From assembly GCA_963799455.1 (NCBI GenBank), contig CAWCXF010000007.1:558001-622000 (forward strand): 64,000 nucleotides of DNA, in the 5' to 3' direction. The notes under the pieces are model-generated. The model did no database searches. It was not told where the DNA came from and worked only from the letters and a program-made list of their open reading frames with translations. Below, piece by piece: positions 59,469 through 64,000 of this stretch. Origin of the DNA: CAWCXF01 sp963799455 (GTDB lineage: Bacteria > Pseudomonadota > Alphaproteobacteria > Rhodobacterales > Rhodobacteraceae). Numbering within the stretch: position 1 is the first letter of the stretch; each line of letters begins with the position of its first letter. The translations under genes were made by a program, and so were the position numbers.

Positions 59469-61003
59469 AGCGCGGCGCCCACGAGCACGCCGAGCGCCGT
59501 GAGCCCGGCGCCGAGCGCGATCCAGGCGAAGGGGCGCCAGACCTCCGTGAGCCGCGCCAGCACCCCCGGGGCCTCGGGCTCCTGCGCCCGGACCAGCGCG
59601 GCCTCGGCGATCTGGGGCAGGCGCGGGCCGAAGCGCGACAGCACCCGCACGGTGCGCGCGAGGTCGTGGGCGAAGGCCCTGGGCCCGATGTGGTCGCGGA
59701 TGTAGTCCTCGACCACGGGCCGCGAGACCTCCCAGATGTTGATCTGCGGGTTGAGCGAGCGCGACACGCCCTCCACCACCACCATGGTGCGCTGCAGCAG
59801 GATCAGCTCGGTGCGGGTCTGCATCCCGAACCGCTCGGTCACCTCGAAGAGGTAGCTCAAGAGCCGGCCCATCGAGATGCGGGTGGCGTCCATGCCGAAG
59901 ATGGGCTCGGCCACCGAGCGCAGCGCCTGGGCGAACTGGTCCACGTCGCGGTCGGGCGGCACGTAGCCCGCCTCGAAGTGCAGCTCGGCCACGCGGCGGT
60001 AGTCCTTGCGGATGAAGCCGAACAGGATCTCGGCGTAGGTGCGCCGCGTGTACTCGTCGATCCGCCCCATGATGCCGAAGTCGAGCGCCACGATGTCGCC
60101 CGCGGGCCCGATCTTGAGGTTGCCCTGGTGCATGTCGGCGTGGAAGAAGCCGTCGCGCAGCGCGTGCTTGAGGAAGAGCGAGAGCACACGGCTGCCCAGC
60201 GCGTGCCGGTCGTGCCCCGCGGCCTCGATCGCCGCCACGTCGCCCGCGGGGACGCCGCTCACCCATCCTTGCGTCATCACCCGTCGGCTCGATAGGAACC
60301 AGTGGACCTTGGGCAGCCGGAAGCCCTCGTCGCGCGCGGTGTTGGCCGCGAACTCCGCGCAGGCCGAGACCTCCAGGCGCAGGTCGAGTTCCCCCTGCAC
60401 CACGCCGTCGAAATGCCTCACCACCTCCATCGGCCGCAGCCGCCGCGCGCCGGGCGCCAGCAGCTCCACGAGGCGCGCGGCGAGGTAGAAGGCGTCCACG
60501 TCGCGCCGGAAGGCGCGCTCGATGCCGGGGCGCAGCACCTTCACGGCCACCTCCTCGCCGGTCTCGGCGAGGCGCGCGTGGTGGACCTGGGCGATCGAGG
60601 CCGCGGCGACGGGCTCGGAGAACTCCGAGAACACCGCCTGGGGGTCGAGGTCTAGCTCGGCCTCGATGATGTCGAGCGCCTGGGGCGTGGGGAAGGGGGG
60701 CAGCCTGTCCTGGAGCACGCGAAGCTGGGTGGCGAGCTCGGGCCCCACCACGTCGGGCCGCGTCGAGAGCACCTGGCCGAACTTGATGTAGGCCGGCCCC
60801 AGCGCCATCAGCGCGCGCGTCGCGGGCGGCATCGCGGGGTCGCCCTCGTAGCCGAGCCAGCGGAACGGCCGGCCGAGCGTGCGCGCGGCCGCCCGCAGCA
60901 GCGGCGGCGCGTGGAAGGCGTCGAGCACCAGCTCCATGGCGCCGGTGCGCTCGAAGGTGGCGCCGGTCCGCACCAGCCTCAGGAGGTTGTGCGGGCCGCG
61001 CAT
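59465..61003 (-). CDS. ubiB: Ubiquinone biosynthesis kinase-like protein UbiB
   Basis: 512 residues. Family motifs: ALGPAYIKFGQVLSTRPDVV (the KxGQ motif), VAVKVLRPGIERAF, FFHADMHQGNLKIGPAGDIV, ALDFGIMGR. Two C-terminal membrane helices (FAWIALGAGLTALGVLVGAA). UbiB is an atypical kinase/ATPase that helps extract lipid coenzyme Q intermediates. It lies 4 bases after ubiE in the same operon. Confidence 0.96.
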   Translation of the reverse strand: MRGPHNLLRLVRTGATFERTGAMELVLDAFHAPPLLRAAARTLGRPFRWLGYEGDPAMPPATRALMALGPAYIKFGQVLSTRPDVVGPELATQLRVLQDRLPPFPTPQALDIIEAELDLDPQAVFSEFSEPVAAASIAQVHHARLAETGEEVAVKVLRPGIERAFRRDVDAFYLAARLVELLAPGARRLRPMEVVRHFDGVVQGELDLRLEVSACAEFAANTARDEGFRLPKVHWFLSSRRVMTQGWVSGVPAGDVAAIEAAGHDRHALGSRVLSLFLKHALRDGFFHADMHQGNLKIGPAGDIVALDFGIMGRIDEYTRRTYAEILFGFIRKDYRRVAELHFEAGYVPPDRDVDQFAQALRSVAEPIFGMDATRISMGRLLSYLFEVTERFGMQTRTELILLQRTMVVVEGVSRSLNPQINIWEVSRPVVEDYIRDHIGPRAFAHDLARTVRVLSRFGPRLPQIAEAALVRAQEPEAPGVLARLTEVWRPFAWIALGAGLTALGVLVGAAL

Positions 61004-61007
61004 CCCT

Positions 61008-61847
61008 TCAGATCTTCCAGCCCGAGTGCAGCGCCGCCACGCCCTGCGTGAGGTCGCGGTGGCGCACCTGCTCGAAGCCCGCCGCTTCGATCATCGCCGC
61101 GAAGCGCCGCTGGTCGGGGAAGCGCCGGATCGACTCGACGAGGTAGCGGTAGCTCGCCCGGTCCCCCGCGACGAGCCCGCCCATCGCGGGGATCACGTTC
61201 ATGGAATAGGCGTCGTAGAGCCGGCGCAGCAGCTCGTTGGGCACTCGGCTGAACTCCAGCACCAGCATCCGCCCGCCGGGCTTGAGGATCCGGTGCGCCT
61301 CGCGCAGCGCGTCCCCGGGGCGCGTCACGTTGCGGATGCCGAAGGCGATGGTGTAGCGGTCGAAGGACGCGTCGGGGAAGGGCAGCGCCATCGCGTCGCC
61401 CACCACCCAGTCGAGCCGCGCGGCGTGCCGCTCGGCCTCGGCGCGCCTGCGCCCCTCGGCCAGCATCGCCTCGGTCAGGTCGAGCACCACCGCCTGCGCG
61501 CCGGGGGCACGCCTCAGGAAGCGGAACGCGATGTCGCCCGTGCCGCCGGCCACGTCGAGGAGCCGCTGGCCCGGCCGGGGCGCCAGCCAGTCCATCATCG
61601 CGTCCTTCCACAGGCGATGGACGCCGCCCGACATCAGGTCGTTCATCAGGTCGTAGCGCTGCGCCACCGAGGTGAACACGCCCCTCACCAGCCCCGCCTT
61701 CTCGGCCTCGGGGACGGTGCGCGCGCCGAAAGAGGTCGTGGGGCCGCCGGCGTCGATCTCGGGGGCGCCGATCTCGGGGGCGCCGATCTCGGGGGCGCCG
61801 GGGCCGCGGTCGCCCGGCCGCTCGTCCTGCGGGTCGTCGTTCGCCAT
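61008..61847 (-). CDS. ubiE: Ubiquinone/menaquinone C-methyltransferase UbiE
   Basis: 279 residues. SAM-binding motif LLDVAGGTGDIAFRFLRRAP, family stretches FTSVAQRYDLMNDLMSGGVH, FGIRNVTRPGDALREAHRIL, and GGLVAGDRASYRYLVESIRR. It performs the C-methylation step in ubiquinone synthesis. The N-terminal 35 residues contain a 15-bp repeat giving GAPEI tandem copies, an extension beyond the usual family start. Confidence 0.96.
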   Translation of the reverse strand: MANDDPQDERPGDRGPGAPEIGAPEIGAPEIDAGGPTTSFGARTVPEAEKAGLVRGVFTSVAQRYDLMNDLMSGGVHRLWKDAMMDWLAPRPGQRLLDVAGGTGDIAFRFLRRAPGAQAVVLDLTEAMLAEGRRRAEAERHAARLDWVVGDAMALPFPDASFDRYTIAFGIRNVTRPGDALREAHRILKPGGRMLVLEFSRVPNELLRRLYDAYSMNVIPAMGGLVAGDRASYRYLVESIRRFPDQRRFAAMIEAAGFEQVRHRDLTQGVAALHSGWKI

Positions 61848-61938
61848 CGGGGAGGGGCCTTGCGGGTGCTGCTCGTGGGCCCTTCATATGGGGCGCCCGA
61901 GGGGCGAGGCCAACGCCTCGCGGGCGTGAGGGAGGGCC

Positions 61939-62856
61939 ATGCCCGAGCTGCCCGAGGTCGAGACCGTCCGCCGCGGGCTGACCCCCGTCATGGAGGGCCG
62001 CAGGGTCGCGCGCGCCGAGGTCCGCCGCGAGGGCCTGCGCCGGCCCTTCCCCGAGCGCCTCGCCGAGCGGCTCGAAGGCGCGCGCGTCGAGCGGCTCGGG
62101 CGGCGCTCGAAGCACCTCCTCCTCGACCTGTCCACCGGCGAGACGCTCCTGGTGCATCTCGGCATGAGCGGGCGGATGACGGTCTCCGGAGACGGCTCGG
62201 GCTCGGGCTTGGGCGCAGGCCTGGGCTCGGGCCCGGGCGCGGGCCTGGGCGCCTTCGTCCACGCCGCCGGGGGGGTGGAGCGCCACGACCATCTGGTGCT
62301 CCACATGGAGGGCGCTCCCGGCGGGGAGGACGGCGCGCGCGTGACGCTCAACGACGCGCGCCGCTTCGGCTCGGTGGACCTTTGGCCCACGCAGGCGCTC
62401 GCCGAGCATCCGGCGCTGGCGGACCTCGGCCCCGAGCCCCTGTCGAACGCCTTCGACGGCCCGGCCCTGGCCGCAGCCCTGCGCGGGCGGCGCACGCCGG
62501 TCAAGGCCGCGCTCCTCGACCAGCGCGTGGTGGCGGGCCTGGGCAACATCTACGTCTGCGAGGCGCTCCACCGCGCCCGCATCGACCCGCGCCGCCAGGC
62601 CGGGCGATTGTCGCGCGCCCGCGCCGAGGCGCTGGTCCCGGCGATCCGCGAGGTGCTCAGGGAGGCGATCGAGGCCGGCGGCTCCAGCCTGCGCGACCAC
62701 CGGCAGGCCGACGGGACGCTCGGGCGCTTCCAGCACGCGTTGCGCGCCTACGGCCGCGAGGGCGCGCCCTGCCCGACCGAAGGGTGCCCCGGCACGATCA
62801 GGCGCGTCGCCCAGGGCGGGCGCTCGACCTTCCACTGCCCCGCCTGCCAGCGCTAG
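61939..62856 (+). CDS. mutM: Formamidopyrimidine-DNA glycosylase MutM (Fpg)
   Basis: 305 residues. Catalytic N-terminus MPELPEVETVRRGL (Pro2, Glu3), helix-two-turn-helix (LLDQRVVAGLGNIYVCEALH), and a C-terminal zinc finger with four Cys (CPTEGCPGTIRRVAQGGRST, then FHCPACQR). It removes 8-oxoguanine. An extra Gly/Ser-rich loop (about residues 84-108) makes it longer than usual. Divergent from ubiE-ubiB, a conserved order. Confidence 0.96.
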   Translation: MPELPEVETVRRGLTPVMEGRRVARAEVRREGLRRPFPERLAERLEGARVERLGRRSKHLLLDLSTGETLLVHLGMSGRMTVSGDGSGSGLGAGLGSGPGAGLGAFVHAAGGVERHDHLVLHMEGAPGGEDGARVTLNDARRFGSVDLWPTQALAEHPALADLGPEPLSNAFDGPALAAALRGRRTPVKAALLDQRVVAGLGNIYVCEALHRARIDPRRQAGRLSRARAEALVPAIREVLREAIEAGGSSLRDHRQADGTLGRFQHALRAYGREGAPCPTEGCPGTIRRVAQGGRSTFHCPACQR

Positions 62857-62988
62857 GCGGAGCGCCGGCCACGGGGGGGGGCCTTCCGCCCCGCTCACAG
62901 GACGGTTGCGATCAGGACGGTTGCGATGGCCGCCCCCGGTGCTAACCCTGGGCGGCCCGGCACGCGCGGGCGCCGCGAGGGGAAGCCC

Positions 62989-63765
62989 ATGGCCTTCGAG
63001 ACCATCGTCGTGGACGTGGAGGATCACGTCGCCACCATCCGGCTCGACCGGCCCGAGGCGATGAACGCGCTCAACCGGCAGCTCCTGGGCGAGCTGGCGC
63101 AGGCGCTGCGCGAGGCCGAAGGCAACGAGCGCGTGCGCTGCGTGATCCTCACGGGCTCCGACAAGGCCTTCGCCGCCGGCGCCGACGTGCGCGAGATGGC
63201 CGGGATGAGCTTCGTGGACGCCTTCGCAGGCGACCTGTTCGGCGCCGAGGCGCTCGAGATCCTGCGCTGCCGCAAGCCGATCATCGCGGCCGTCGCGGGC
63301 TACGCCCTGGGGGGCGGCTGCGAGCTGGCCATGATGTGCGACTTCGTCATCGCCGCCGACACCGCCAAGTTCGGACAGCCCGAGATCAACCTCGGCGTCG
63401 TCGCCGGCATCGGCGGCACCCAGAGGCTCACGCGCCTCGTGGGCCGCTCGAAGTCGATGGACATGCACCTGACGGGCCGCTTCATGGGCGCCGAGGAGGC
63501 CGAGCGCGCCGGCCTCGCCTCGCGCGTGGTGCCCGCGAGGAAGCTGATGGAGGAGGCGCGCGCGGCGGCCGACAAGATCGCCGAGAAGTCCGCGGTCGCG
63601 GTGATGGCCGTCAAGGAGGCCGTGGGGCGCGCCGAGGAGACCTCGCTCGCCGAGGGCACGCTCTTCGAGCGCCGCCTCTTCCACGCCCTCTTCGCCACCG
63701 AGGACCAGGCCGAGGGCATGAGCGCCTTCCTGGAGAAGCGCGAGCCTCAGTTCAGGGACCGGTGA
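62989..63765 (+). CDS. Enoyl-CoA hydratase
   Basis: 258 residues, crotonase fold. Oxyanion-hole segments KAFAAGADVREMAG and GYALGGGCELAMMCDFVIAA, and the catalytic Glu pair region FGQPEINLGVVAGIGGTQRL. It hydrates 2-trans-enoyl-CoA in fatty-acid breakdown. GAGGGGAAG precedes ATG 62989; an upstream in-frame start at 62926 lacks support. Last complete gene in the window. Confidence 0.93.
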   Translation: MAFETIVVDVEDHVATIRLDRPEAMNALNRQLLGELAQALREAEGNERVRCVILTGSDKAFAAGADVREMAGMSFVDAFAGDLFGAEALEILRCRKPIIAAVAGYALGGGCELAMMCDFVIAADTAKFGQPEINLGVVAGIGGTQRLTRLVGRSKSMDMHLTGRFMGAEEAERAGLASRVVPARKLMEEARAAADKIAEKSAVAVMAVKEAVGRAEETSLAEGTLFERRLFHALFATEDQAEGMSAFLEKREPQFRDR

Positions 63766-63945
63766 GGGCGGGCGTGCCGGCGTGACGGATCGATCGCTCG
63801 TGACGGCGGTCCGGCTCGAGCTTCCGAGGAGCGGGACGCACGAGGCGCCATGCGCTCGCCGGGGACGGCGCCGGCGTGCGCGGGCCTTCCGTGGACCGGG
63901 AGGCGCGGCTCGCAGGCCGAGGCACCACCCGCAGGCCGACCGGCG

Positions 63946-63974
63946 TTGACTTCCCGCCGCTCCCGCGCTAGCCG
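63946..63974 (+). promoter_or_regulatory. Possible sigma-70 promoter at the right edge
   Basis: TTGACT at 63946-63951 and a weak TAGCCG 17 bases on. If the order follows relatives, the next gene is rpsT. The 235 bases after the enoyl-CoA hydratase hold no gene. Confidence 0.3.
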
Positions 63975-64000
63975 CCCCGCTTCGGTTCCCATCAACGATC

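Overview
The window is very GC-rich alphaproteobacterial chromosome. The flagellar gene order, FlbT/FlaF control of flagellin, an SltF-type transglycosylase and the order ubiB, ubiE, mutM, enoyl-CoA hydratase all fit a member of the Rhodobacterales. I cannot name the species from sequence alone. No rRNA, tRNA, insertion sequence, prophage or true CRISPR array was recognised.

Layout. (1) 1-2455: the end of a flagellar operon (flgK tail, flgL, flgI). (2) 3150-10261: tamA and tamB, the outer-membrane assembly/transport pair; TamB carries about eleven tandem modules of roughly 61 residues. (3) 10282-29055: a general-stress-response island. Its core is phyR, divergent from an operon nepR-ecfG-sensor kinase-phospholipase D protein. 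Around it lie two PRC-barrel genes, dps, a small membrane protein, a Crp/Fnr regulator, a host-attachment-type protein, a YihY/BrkB protein, a Rho_N-like protein, an HdeD-like protein, MscS, a formate/nitrite-type transporter and otsBA for trehalose. Ten intergenic sites match the EcfG pattern GGAAC-N16/17-NGTT in the right orientation, so the island looks like a master regulator packed together with much of its own regulon. (4) 29075-57617: the main flagellar cluster, as alternating operons: fliP-fliN-fliH-fliF (-), fliL-DUF6468-motE-motA-unknown-sltF-flhA-fliR-flhB-unknown (+), fliL2-flgH-flgA-flgG-flgF-fliQ-fliE-flgC-flgB (-), fliI (+), DUF1217-flbT-flaF-fliC and flgN-flgJ (-), fliK-flgD (+). 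CtrA-like boxes with 7-base spacers sit in several of the divergent or intergenic gaps. (5) 57618-58412: poorly coding DNA with a strong hairpin and a 21-bp direct repeat. (6) 58461-63765: housekeeping genes (APH-like kinase, ubiB, ubiE, mutM, enoyl-CoA hydratase). In related genomes rpsT and dnaA often follow, so the right edge may approach oriC.

Sequence quality. Six genes need a one-base correction to be intact. Four of them (PRC-barrel 2, phospholipase D, PhyR-pathway kinase, DUF1217 protein) each carry one extra A at a GAATC/GATTC site, the target of the alphaproteobacterial methylase CcrM. The other two (YihY, and the unknown gene after motA) sit in C-rich low-complexity sequence. Removing or adding one base makes each gene length divisible by three and restores a sensible protein. 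I read these mainly as methylation-linked or homopolymer sequencing errors rather than decayed genes, but raw reads are needed to decide.
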